64,000 bases of DNA from Vibrio toranzoniae. Its GTDB lineage: Bacteria > Pseudomonadota > Gammaproteobacteria > Enterobacterales > Vibrionaceae. Within the stretch, counting starts at the first letter, position 1; each line of letters opens with the position of its first letter. The notes under the pieces were generated by a model, which was not told the DNA's origin, ran no database searches, and worked only from the letters and a program-made list of their open reading frames with translations. A program made the position numbers and the translations under genes. The stretch covers positions 1,364,001-1,428,000 of the forward strand of contig NZ_AP025514.1 of the NCBI RefSeq assembly GCF_024347655.1. The letters run 5' to 3'. This document shows, in pieces, positions 36,522 to 47,800 of the stretch.

Positions 36522-37139
36522 CTACCTTCCAAGTTTTGTGAAGATATGCCATTCTTCTTTAATATTGCCTTTAAATCCAGCAACGGAAGCAACGACTTTT
36601 CGGTTTAATGCGTGGCTGATTTTGGTCCCCTCGCTATCGAAAACGGTATCCCCATAACCAATAATAGTCACTCTAGATGGTTGAATACCGTTGCTAATTA
36701 GAGCTCGTCTCACATTTGATGCTCGTTTTTTAGATAGATCTAAGTTATGAGCCGAATTTCCGACTTTGCTGGCGTAACCTTGCAGGCGAATAGTGGTACT
36801 TTCATAACGTTTTAAAAACGCTGCCATTTGACGGATTTGACCAAGGAAAACAGGATTAATTTCTGTTGAGTTGTTGGCAAATAATATATGAAGTTCTTTC
36901 TCCTCCGTAGACTCGAAATAAGAGCCACAGCCATCATTATCTATCTCTGCGCCAATTTGTGTATCAATACATAAATCACGGGCGTTGATAACACCATCGT
37001 TGTCATCGTCTTCTAGATCATAACTTTGCACGCTCTCTGGGAGCGCTCGATATTCGAACTCTTCATCGTTTGTGTCAGCTAAAATGTTGGCGGAAGCAAC
37101 AAATAGACAGAGCGGAAATACAGCTTCTAGTAGCTTCAT
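36522..37139 (-). CDS. OmpA-family peptidoglycan-associated protein of the adhesin secretion locus
   Basis: The 205-residue protein has a signal peptide (cleavage near 'ANILA', about residue 21). A short Asp-rich segment resembling thrombospondin-type-3 calcium repeats follows ('YDLEDDDNDGVINARDLC'), then a C-terminal OmpA domain ('GYASKVGNSAHNLDLSKKRA' and 'GYGDTVFDS'). The OmpA domain should bind peptidoglycan. Its ATG overlaps the TolC-like gene's stop by one base (TAATG), implying coupled translation. An OmpA plus TolC pair next to a giant RTX adhesin is a common arrangement in vibrios, so it probably supports the outer-membrane part of type I secretion. Confidence 0.85.
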   Translation of the reverse strand: MKLLEAVFPLCLFVASANILADTNDEEFEYRALPESVQSYDLEDDDNDGVINARDLCIDTQIGAEIDNDGCGSYFESTEEKELHILFANNSTEINPVFLGQIRQMAAFLKRYESTTIRLQGYASKVGNSAHNLDLSKKRASNVRRALISNGIQPSRVTIIGYGDTVFDSEGTKISHALNRKVVASVAGFKGNIKEEWHIFTKLGR

Positions 37140-38446
37140 TAATATTCTACCTTTTCATTCCATTCTTGTGGGATATCGACACGTAAACCTGTCAGCAAAT
37201 TACCGGTCGCGTTCATGACCCGATATTTAGCATATTGTTCATCATACTTGGCATCTAAATAACCTTTACGAGCTTCAAAGAGTTCATTCTCAGTGTTAAG
37301 TAAATCGAGAAGTGTTCGTTTACCGATGCGGTATTGCTTCTCGTAAGAGATAACCGTATCTGATGCTGAGTCTACGTGGTCTGATAAGAACTCTTTTTGT
37401 TGTACGGTTAAATCCAGAGCGCTCCACGAGAGGCGTAAACTCTCTTCTACATTACGGTAAGTGCTCTCGCGAAGGTCTTTGGCCTTGTTGAGTTGGTAAG
37501 CTGCACTTTCTGCACGGTCTTGGTCTGAACCACCGTTATACAGGTTGTACCTTAAACGAACCATAGCAGAAAACTCATCGCTGCTACCTTCATTACCGCC
37601 AGCATCGTCACGCCAGGTTTGAGCTGCTTCAAAAGAAACGGTCGGGTAATTTGAGCTTTTAGATTGTTTATATTGGAACTTAGCTGAGTCCACATCGGCT
37701 TGTGCAATTTTGATAACAGGATGTTGGTTGAAAGCTTTCGCAAGAGCGCCATCTACGGTGTAAGGAATTGCTCCAGCGTCCGCTCGCGGAAACACTAAAC
37801 CTAAAGGTGACTGTCCAACAATACGCTTAAACTGAGTATGTGTATCAAACAAATTATTTTGCGCTGCGAGTAAATTACCATGAGCTTTAGCAATACGAGC
37901 TTCTACTTGGGACATATCTGCTGTAGAGCCAATACCAGATTCGACACGTTTTTTAATGTCGCTGTAGATATCCTTGTGTGTTGCTAGGTTGTTTTCAGAA
38001 AGGGTGAGCACTTCATAAGCTTTCACAGCATCAAGGTATACTTTGGTTACCTCGAGAGCGATATCTTGGGCGTTGGAGAGTAATTGGTAACGAACAGATT
38101 CTGCATCAGCCGCGGTACGATCAATATCGTTGGAAGTATTTGCGCCATCCCAAATTAACTGAGTCAAAGTAATCGTCGCTTCCTTTCGAGTCAGATCTGT
38201 CGTGTTCTGGTTAGTGACGAGATCCGTGTGCTCATAGCCAATCCCACCATCCAAATCTATGCTCGGTCGATAAGCACCACCGGAAGCATCGTTTAGGTAA
38301 CGTTTACTCACGTACTCGTTATACGCACTTTTAATTTCAGGATTCCCTTCTAGAGTAAACGCGACGGCTTGTTCTAAGGTTTGCGCTGCCGCCGGTAAGC
38401 TAATACTTATAGCTAATCCCAATGTTGTTTTTTGAAGCCAATTCAA
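37139..38446 (-). CDS. TolC-family outer-membrane channel of type I secretion (LapE/AggA-like)
   Basis: The protein has a signal peptide ('TTLGLAISISLPAAAQ'), then two outer membrane efflux repeats. 'TLEQAVAFTLEGNPEIKSAY' opens the mature protein as in LapE/AggA proteins, which serve as outer-membrane exits for giant RTX adhesins. I place the start at the TTG at 38446 because GGGGAG lies 7 bases upstream; a GTG at 38473 in the same frame is the alternative. It is divergent from the adhesin gene, whose product it very likely secretes and may help anchor. ABC and membrane-fusion partners are not in the window. Confidence 0.87.
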   Translation of the reverse strand: MNWLQKTTLGLAISISLPAAAQTLEQAVAFTLEGNPEIKSAYNEYVSKRYLNDASGGAYRPSIDLDGGIGYEHTDLVTNQNTTDLTRKEATITLTQLIWDGANTSNDIDRTAADAESVRYQLLSNAQDIALEVTKVYLDAVKAYEVLTLSENNLATHKDIYSDIKKRVESGIGSTADMSQVEARIAKAHGNLLAAQNNLFDTHTQFKRIVGQSPLGLVFPRADAGAIPYTVDGALAKAFNQHPVIKIAQADVDSAKFQYKQSKSSNYPTVSFEAAQTWRDDAGGNEGSSDEFSAMVRLRYNLYNGGSDQDRAESAAYQLNKAKDLRESTYRNVEESLRLSWSALDLTVQQKEFLSDHVDSASDTVISYEKQYRIGKRTLLDLLNTENELFEARKGYLDAKYDEQYAKYRVMNATGNLLTGLRVDIPQEWNEKVEY

Positions 38447-38473
38447 TTTACATCTCCCCACAATTAAGCTCAC

Positions 38474-38849
38474 ACCTAAGTCTTCAATTTCTATCGTTAT
38501 ATATGAATTTTAGGTGAACCGCCAAAAAAACCACGTTCGCTAACCTAGTGAACGTAAATAGTTGTAAAAATGTTAACCGATTAATGCGCATTTTATGGTG
38601 TTATCGAGAGCATTAATCTTATGTGTTTAAACCTATTATTTATCGTAAACACAATAGCTTATATCGTTGATATGAGCACTTTGATTATTGTGTGATGTGA
38701 TCACTGTCATTACCTTGTCACTTAGCTTGATAAATACTAGATTCATAACTAGGAATTATACGTTGTTAAGTGTTATATTTTAACTAATATTATAAATAAG
38801 ATGTCATAAGTTTGACGTTGCTAATGAAAAGTGGGTTTTAGGGGATTAT
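38474..38849. other. Divergent promoter region of the adhesin and its OMP genes
   Basis: This AT-rich 376-base region must hold promoters for the adhesin (plus) and the TolC-OmpA pair (minus). It contains one CRP-like site (38696-38711) and several AT tracts, including an AT-rich stretch around 38775-38800 that could hold a -10 element. No riboswitch aptamer was recognised. Confidence 0.45.
38696..38711. promoter_or_regulatory. CRP-like binding site candidate
   Basis: TGTGATCACTGTCATT matches the consensus TGTGA-N6-TCACA at 8 of 10 defined positions. It lies about 140-155 bases before the adhesin start. Confidence 0.3.
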
Positions 38850-41800
38850 ATGGACATGACAGTATTGAATTTGGTTAGTGTACTTGCACTTGGTCAGCGC
38901 ATTGTTATCTCACTCGATGGTACGATTCGAGTCCTACAAGATGGTGAGTCTCTACAACCAGGAGACGTAATTCTTGAGTCCCCAGATGAATCTCAGATAT
39001 CAATAAAACGATTTTCACCTGAAGACGGCAGCGAAGTTGAGCTTGAACAAGACATCGCAAATATCTTTGCGGCTTTAGAGGAAGGTCAAGACCCGACCGA
39101 ATTAGGTGAAGAATTTGCGACTGAAGCCGGCCAAAATGGTTCGAGTATAAGTATCAGTGCAACCATTGAGCGAGATGCTCAAGAAACTACCCCAGGTACC
39201 GAATTTGTAACAACGGGCTTTGAAGCGTTGGGTATGTCTCGTACTCAAAGCTTGAGTCTGCTAGATGCTTTCCGCTCGATTGAGCAATCTAACAACGAAC
39301 CCACTTTTGTCGATAACAATAATTCACCTGTCGGTGACACTGCCTCTTTTACAACAAATGAAGACACGGCAGTAAACGGAACCCTTTCAGCCTCAGACGA
39401 AGACGGTGACTCTCTATCTTTCACCAAAGCGACAGATCCAGCAAACGGAACTGTTGTCGTTGATGAGAGTGGCGACTGGACTTACACACCTAATGAAAAC
39501 TATAACGGTGATGACAGCTTCACGGTAGAAGTTTCTGACGGCCAAGGTGGCACAGATACCATAACCGTTAATATTGGTGTAGTGGCAAGCGACGATAAAG
39601 CGGTCGTGACCCCAAACAAAGATGGCGACGACGCGGGCGCGGTGCAAGAAGACGTGACCGACCTAGCGACAGGCAAGTTGGACGTGGTTGACCCAGATGC
39701 GGGCGAAGCGACCTTCACGGCGCAAACCGATGCGGCGGGCTCATACGGCACGTTCAACATCGGCACCGATGGCGTGTGGACGTACTCTCTGACTAACGAC
39801 TTGGACGCGGTTCAAGAGCTGGGCGAGGGAGATACGTTAACGGAAACCTTCACAGTGACGTCGGCAGACGGCACAGAGCATGACATCACGGTGACCATCA
39901 ACGGCACGAACGACCTACCAGAGATCGGTACGGGTGACGGCGTGGATGCGGGCGAAGTGACGGAAGACACCAGCTTGAGCACGGGCGGCACACTGACGAT
40001 CAGTGATGACGATGCGGGCGAAGCGACCTTCACGGCGCAAACCGATGCGGCGGGCTCATACGGCACGTTCAACATCGGCACCGATGGCGTGTGGACGTAC
40101 TCTCTGACTAACGACTTGGACGCGGTTCAAGAGCTGGGCGAGGGAGATACGTTAACGGAAACCTTCACAGTGACGTCGGCAGACGGCACAGAGCATGACA
40201 TCACGGTGACCATCAACGGCACGAACGACCTACCAGAGATCGGTACGGGTGACGGCGTGGATGCGGGCGAAGTGACGGAAGACACCAGCTTGAGCACGGG
40301 CGGCACACTGACGATCAGTGATGACGATGCGGGCGAAGCGACCTTCACGGCGCAAACCGATGCGGCGGGCTCATACGGCACGTTCAACATCGGCACCGAT
40401 GGCGTGTGGACGTACTCTCTGACTAACGACTTGGACGCGGTTCAAGAGCTGGGCGAGGGAGATACGTTAACGGAAACCTTCACAGTGACGTCGGCAGACG
40501 GCACAGAGCATGACATCACGGTGACCATCAACGGCACGAACGACCTACCAGAGATCGGTACGGGTGACGGCGTGGATGCGGGCGAAGTGACGGAAGACAC
40601 CAGCTTGAGCACGGGCGGCACACTGACGATCAGTGATGACGATGCGGGCGAAGCGACCTTCACGGCGCAAACCGATGCGGCGGGCTCATACGGCACGTTC
40701 AACATCGGCACCGATGGCGTGTGGACGTACTCTCTGACTAACGACTTGGACGCGGTTCAAGAGCTGGGCGAGGGAGATACGTTAACGGAAACCTTCACAG
40801 TGACGTCGGCAGACGGCACAGAGCATGACATCACGGTGACCATCAACGGCACGAACGACCTACCAGAGATCGGTACGGGTGACGGCGTGGATGCGGGCGA
40901 AGTGACGGAAGACACCAGCTTGAGCACGGGCGGCACACTGACGATCAGTGATGACGATGCGGGCGAAGCGACCTTCACGGCGCAAACCGATGCGGCGGGC
41001 TCATACGGCACGTTCAACATCGGCACCGATGGCGTGTGGACGTACTCTCTGACTAACGACTTGGACGCGGTTCAAGAGCTGGGCGAGGGAGATACGTTAA
41101 CGGAAACCTTCACAGTGACGTCGGCAGACGGCACAGAGCATGACATCACGGTGACCATCAACGGCACGAACGACCTACCAGAGATCGGTACGGGTGACGG
41201 CGTGGATGCGGGCGAAGTGACGGAAGACACCAGCTTGAGCACGGGCGGCACACTGACGATCAGTGATGACGATGCGGGCGAAGCGACCTTCACGGCGCAA
41301 ACCGATGCGGCGGGCTCATACGGCACGTTCAACATCGGCACCGATGGCGTGTGGACGTACTCTCTGACTAACGACTTGGACGCGGTTCAAGAGCTGGGCG
41401 AGGGAGATACGTTAACGGAAACCTTCACAGTGACGTCGGCAGACGGCACAGAGCATGACATCACGGTGACCATCAACGGCACGAACGACCTACCAGAGAT
41501 CGGTACGGGTGACGGCGTGGATGCGGGCGAAGTGACGGAAGACACCAGCTTGAGCACGGGCGGCACACTGACGATCAGTGATGACGATGCGGGCGAAGCG
41601 ACCTTCACGGCGCAAACCGATGCGGCGGGCTCATACGGCACGTTCAACATCGGCACCGATGGCGTGTGGACGTACTCTCTGACTAACGACTTGGACGCGG
41701 TTCAAGAGCTGGGCGAGGGAGATACGTTAACGGAAACCTTCACAGTGACGTCGGCAGACGGCACAGAGCATGACATCACGGTGACCATCAACGGCACGAA

Positions 41801-44800
41801 CGACCTACCAGAGATCGGTACGGGTGACGGCGTGGATGCGGGCGAAGTGACGGAAGACACCAGCTTGAGCACGGGCGGCACACTGACGATCAGTGATGAC
41901 GATGCGGGCGAAGCGACCTTCACGGCGCAAACCGATGCGGCGGGCTCATACGGCACGTTCAACATCGGCACCGATGGCGTGTGGACGTACTCTCTGACTA
42001 ACGACTTGGACGCGGTTCAAGAGCTGGGCGAGGGAGATACGTTAACGGAAACCTTCACAGTGACGTCGGCAGACGGCACAGAGCATGACATCACGGTGAC
42101 CATCAACGGCACGAACGACCTACCAGAGATCGGTACGGGTGACGGCGTGGATGCGGGCGAAGTGACGGAAGACACCAGCTTGAGCACGGGCGGCACACTG
42201 ACGATCAGTGATGACGATGCGGGCGAAGCGACCTTCACGGCGCAAACCGATGCGGCGGGCTCATACGGCACGTTCAACATCGGCACCGATGGCGTGTGGA
42301 CGTACTCTCTGACTAACGACTTGGACGCGGTTCAAGAGCTGGGCGAGGGAGATACGTTAACGGAAACCTTCACAGTGACGTCGGCAGACGGCACAGAGCA
42401 TGACATCACGGTGACCATCAACGGCACGAACGACCTACCAGAGATCGGTACGGGTGACGGCGTGGATGCGGGCGAAGTGACGGAAGACACCAGCTTGAGC
42501 ACGGGCGGCACACTGACGATCAGTGATGACGATGCGGGCGAAGCGACCTTCACGGCGCAAACCGATGCGGCGGGCTCATACGGCACGTTCAACATCGGCA
42601 CCGATGGCGTGTGGACGTACTCTCTGACTAACGACTTGGACGCGGTTCAAGAGCTGGGCGAGGGAGATACGTTAACGGAAACCTTCACAGTGACGTCGGC
42701 AGACGGCACAGAGCATGACATCACGGTGACCATCAACGGCACGAACGACCTACCAGAGATCGGTACGGGTGACGGCGTGGATGCGGGCGAAGTGACGGAA
42801 GACACCAGCTTGAGCACGGGCGGCACACTGACGATCAGTGATGACGATGCGGGCGAAGCGACCTTCACGGCGCAAACCGATGCGGCGGGCTCATACGGCA
42901 CGTTCAACATCGGCACCGATGGCGTGTGGACGTACTCTCTGACTAACGACTTGGACGCGGTTCAAGAGCTGGGCGAGGGAGATACGTTAACGGAAACCTT
43001 CACAGTGACGTCGGCAGACGGCACAGAGCATGACATCACGGTGACCATCAACGGCACGAACGACCTACCAGAGATCGGTACGGGTGACGGCGTGGATGCG
43101 GGCGAAGTGACGGAAGACACCAGCTTGAGCACGGGCGGCACACTGACGATCAGTGATGACGATGCGGGCGAAGCGACCTTCACGGCGCAAACCGATGCGG
43201 CGGGCTCATACGGCACGTTCAACATCGGCACCGATGGCGTGTGGACGTACTCTCTGACTAACGACTTGGACGCGGTTCAAGAGCTGGGCGAGGGAGATAC
43301 GTTAACGGAAACCTTCACAGTGACGTCGGCAGACGGCACAGAGCATGACATCACGGTGACCATCAACGGCACGAACGACCTACCAGAGATCGGTACGGGT
43401 GACGGCGTGGATGCGGGCGAAGTGACGGAAGACACCAGCTTGAGCACGGGCGGCACACTGACGATCAGTGATGACGATGCGGGCGAAGCGACCTTCACGG
43501 CGCAAACCGATGCGGCGGGCTCATACGGCACGTTCAACATCGGCACCGATGGCGTGTGGACGTACTCTCTGACTAACGACTTGGACGCGGTTCAAGAGCT
43601 GGGCGAGGGAGATACGTTAACGGAAACCTTCACAGTGACGTCGGCAGACGGCACAGAGCATGACATCACGGTGACCATCAACGGCACGAACGACCTACCA
43701 GAGATCGGTACGGGTGACGGCGTGGATGCGGGCGAAGTGACGGAAGACACCAGCTTGAGCACGGGCGGCACACTGACGATCAGTGATGACGATGCGGGCG
43801 AAGCGACCTTCACGGCGCAAACCGATGCGGCGGGCTCATACGGCACGTTCAACATCGGCACCGATGGCGTGTGGACGTACTCTCTGACTAACGACTTGGA
43901 CGCGGTTCAAGAGCTGGGCGAGGGAGATACGTTAACGGAAACCTTCACAGTGACGTCGGCAGACGGCACAGAGCATGACATCACGGTGACCATCAACGGC
44001 ACGAACGACCTACCAGAGATCGGTACGGGTGACGGCGTGGATGCGGGCGAAGTGACGGAAGACACCAGCTTGAGCACGGGCGGCACACTGACGATCAGTG
44101 ATGACGATGCGGGCGAAGCGACCTTCACGGCGCAAACCGATGCGGCGGGCTCATACGGCACGTTCAACATCGGCACCGATGGCGTGTGGACGTACTCTCT
44201 GACTAACGACTTGGACGCGGTTCAAGAGCTGGGCGAGGGAGATACGTTAACGGAAACCTTCACAGTGACGTCGGCAGACGGCACAGAGCATGACATCACG
44301 GTGACCATCAACGGCACGAACGACCTACCAGAGATCGGTACGGGTGACGGCGTGGATGCGGGCGAAGTGACGGAAGACACCAGCTTGAGCACGGGCGGCA
44401 CACTGACGATCAGTGATGACGATGCGGGCGAAGCGACCTTCACGGCGCAAACCGATGCGGCGGGCTCATACGGCACGTTCAACATCGGCACCGATGGCGT
44501 GTGGACGTACTCTCTGACTAACGACTTGGACGCGGTTCAAGAGCTGGGCGAGGGAGATACGTTAACGGAAACCTTCACAGTGACGTCGGCAGACGGCACA
44601 GAGCATGACATCACGGTGACCATCAACGGCACGAACGACCTACCAGAGATCGGTACGGGTGACGGCGTGGATGCGGGCGAAGTGACGGAAGACACCAGCT
44701 TGAGCACGGGCGGCACACTGACGATCAGTGATGACGATGCGGGCGAAGCGACCTTCACGGCGCAAACCGATGCGGCGGGCTCATACGGCACGTTCAACAT

Positions 44801-47800
44801 CGGCACCGATGGCGTGTGGACGTACTCTCTGACTAACGACTTGGACGCGGTTCAAGAGCTGGGCGAGGGAGATACGTTAACGGAAACCTTCACAGTGACG
44901 TCGGCAGACGGCACAGAGCATGACATCACGGTGACCATCAACGGCACGAACGACCTACCAGAGATCGGTACGGGTGACGGCGTGGATGCGGGCGAAGTGA
45001 CGGAAGACACCAGCTTGAGCACGGGCGGCACACTGACGATCAGTGATGACGATGCGGGCGAAGCGACCTTCACGGCGCAAACCGATGCGGCGGGCTCATA
45101 CGGCACGTTCAACATCGGCACCGATGGCGTGTGGACGTACTCTCTGACTAACGACTTGGACGCGGTTCAAGAGCTGGGCGAGGGAGATACGTTAACGGAA
45201 ACCTTCACAGTGACGTCGGCAGACGGCACAGAGCATGACATCACGGTGACCATCAACGGCACGAACGACCTACCAGAGATCGGTACGGGTGACGGCGTGG
45301 ATGCGGGCGAAGTGACGGAAGACACCAGCTTGAGCACGGGCGGCACACTGACGATCAGTGATGACGATGCGGGCGAAGCGACCTTCACGGCGCAAACCGA
45401 TGCGGCGGGCTCATACGGCACGTTCAACATCGGCACCGATGGCGTGTGGACGTACTCTCTGACTAACGACTTGGACGCGGTTCAAGAGCTGGGCGAGGGA
45501 GATACGTTAACGGAAACCTTCACAGTGACGTCGGCAGACGGCACAGAGCATGACATCACGGTGACCATCAACGGCACGAACGACCTACCAGAGATCGGTA
45601 CGGGTGACGGCGTGGATGCGGGCGAAGTGACGGAAGACACCAGCTTGAGCACGGGCGGCACACTGACGATCAGTGATGACGATGCGGGCGAAGCGACCTT
45701 CACGGCGCAAACCGATGCGGCGGGCTCATACGGCACGTTCAACATCGGCACCGATGGCGTGTGGACGTACTCTCTGACTAACGACTTGGACGCGGTTCAA
45801 GAGCTGGGCGAGGGAGATACGTTAACGGAAACCTTCACAGTGACGTCGGCAGACGGCACAGAGCATGACATCACGGTGACCATCAACGGCACGAACGACC
45901 TACCAGAGATCGGTACGGGTGACGGCGTGGATGCGGGCGAAGTGACGGAAGACACCAGCTTGAGCACGGGCGGCACACTGACGATCAGTGATGACGATGC
46001 GGGCGAAGCGACCTTCACGGCGCAAACCGATGCGGCGGGCTCATACGGCACGTTCAACATCGGCACCGATGGCGTGTGGACGTACTCTCTGACTAACGAC
46101 TTGGACGCGGTTCAAGAGCTGGGCGAGGGAGATACGTTAACGGAAACCTTCACAGTGACGTCGGCAGACGGCACAGAGCATGACATCACGGTGACCATCA
46201 ACGGCACGAACGACCTACCAGAGATCGGTACGGGTGACGGCGTGGATGCGGGCGAAGTGACGGAAGACACCAGCTTGAGCACGGGCGGCACACTGACGAT
46301 CAGTGATGACGATGCGGGCGAAGCGACCTTCACGGCGCAAACCGATGCGGCGGGCTCATACGGCACGTTCAACATCGGCACCGATGGCGTGTGGACGTAC
46401 TCTCTGACTAACGACTTGGACGCGGTTCAAGAGCTGGGCGAGGGAGATACGTTAACGGAAACCTTCACAGTGACGTCGGCAGACGGCACAGAGCATGACA
46501 TCACGGTGACCATCAACGGCACGAACGACCTACCAGAGATCGGTACGGGTGACGGCGTGGATGCGGGCGAAGTGACGGAAGACACCAGCTTGAGCACGGG
46601 CGGCACACTGACGATCAGTGATGACGATGCGGGCGAAGCGACCTTCACGGCGCAAACCGATGCGGCGGGCTCATACGGCACGTTCAACATCGGCACCGAT
46701 GGCGTGTGGACGTACTCTCTGACTAACGACTTGGACGCGGTTCAAGAGCTGGGCGAGGGAGATACGTTAACGGAAACCTTCACAGTGACGTCGGCAGACG
46801 GCACAGAGCATGACATCACGGTGACCATCAACGGCACGAACGACCTACCAGAGATCGGTACGGGTGACGGCGTGGATGCGGGCGAAGTGACGGAAGACAC
46901 CAGCTTGAGCACGGGCGGCACACTGACGATCAGTGATGACGATGCGGGCGAAGCGACCTTCACGGCGCAAACCGATGCGGCGGGCTCATACGGCACGTTC
47001 AACATCGGCACCGATGGCGTGTGGACGTACTCTCTGACTAACGACTTGGACGCGGTTCAAGAGCTGGGCGAGGGAGATACGTTAACGGAAACCTTCACAG
47101 TGACGTCGGCAGACGGCACAGAGCATGACATCACGGTGACCATCAACGGCACGAACGACCTACCAGAGATCGGTACGGGTGACGGCGTGGATGCGGGCGA
47201 AGTGACGGAAGACACCAGCTTGAGCACGGGCGGCACACTGACGATCAGTGATGACGATGCGGGCGAAGCGACCTTCACGGCGCAAACCGATGCGGCGGGC
47301 TCATACGGCACGTTCAACATCGGCACCGATGGCGTGTGGACGTACTCTCTGACTAACGACTTGGACGCGGTTCAAGAGCTGGGCGAGGGAGATACGTTAA
47401 CGGAAACCTTCACAGTGACGTCGGCAGACGGCACAGAGCATGACATCACGGTGACCATCAACGGCACGAACGACCTACCAGAGATCGGTACGGGTGACGG
47501 CGTGGATGCGGGCGAAGTGACGGAAGACACCAGCTTGAGCACGGGCGGCACACTGACGATCAGTGATGACGATGCGGGCGAAGCGACCTTCACGGCGCAA
47601 ACCGATGCGGCGGGCTCATACGGCACGTTCAACATCGGCACCGATGGCGTGTGGACGTACTCTCTGACTAACGACTTGGACGCGGTTCAAGAGCTGGGCG
47701 AGGGAGATACGTTAACGGAAACCTTCACAGTGACGTCGGCAGACGGCACAGAGCATGACATCACGGTGACCATCAACGGCACGAACGACCTACCAGAGAT

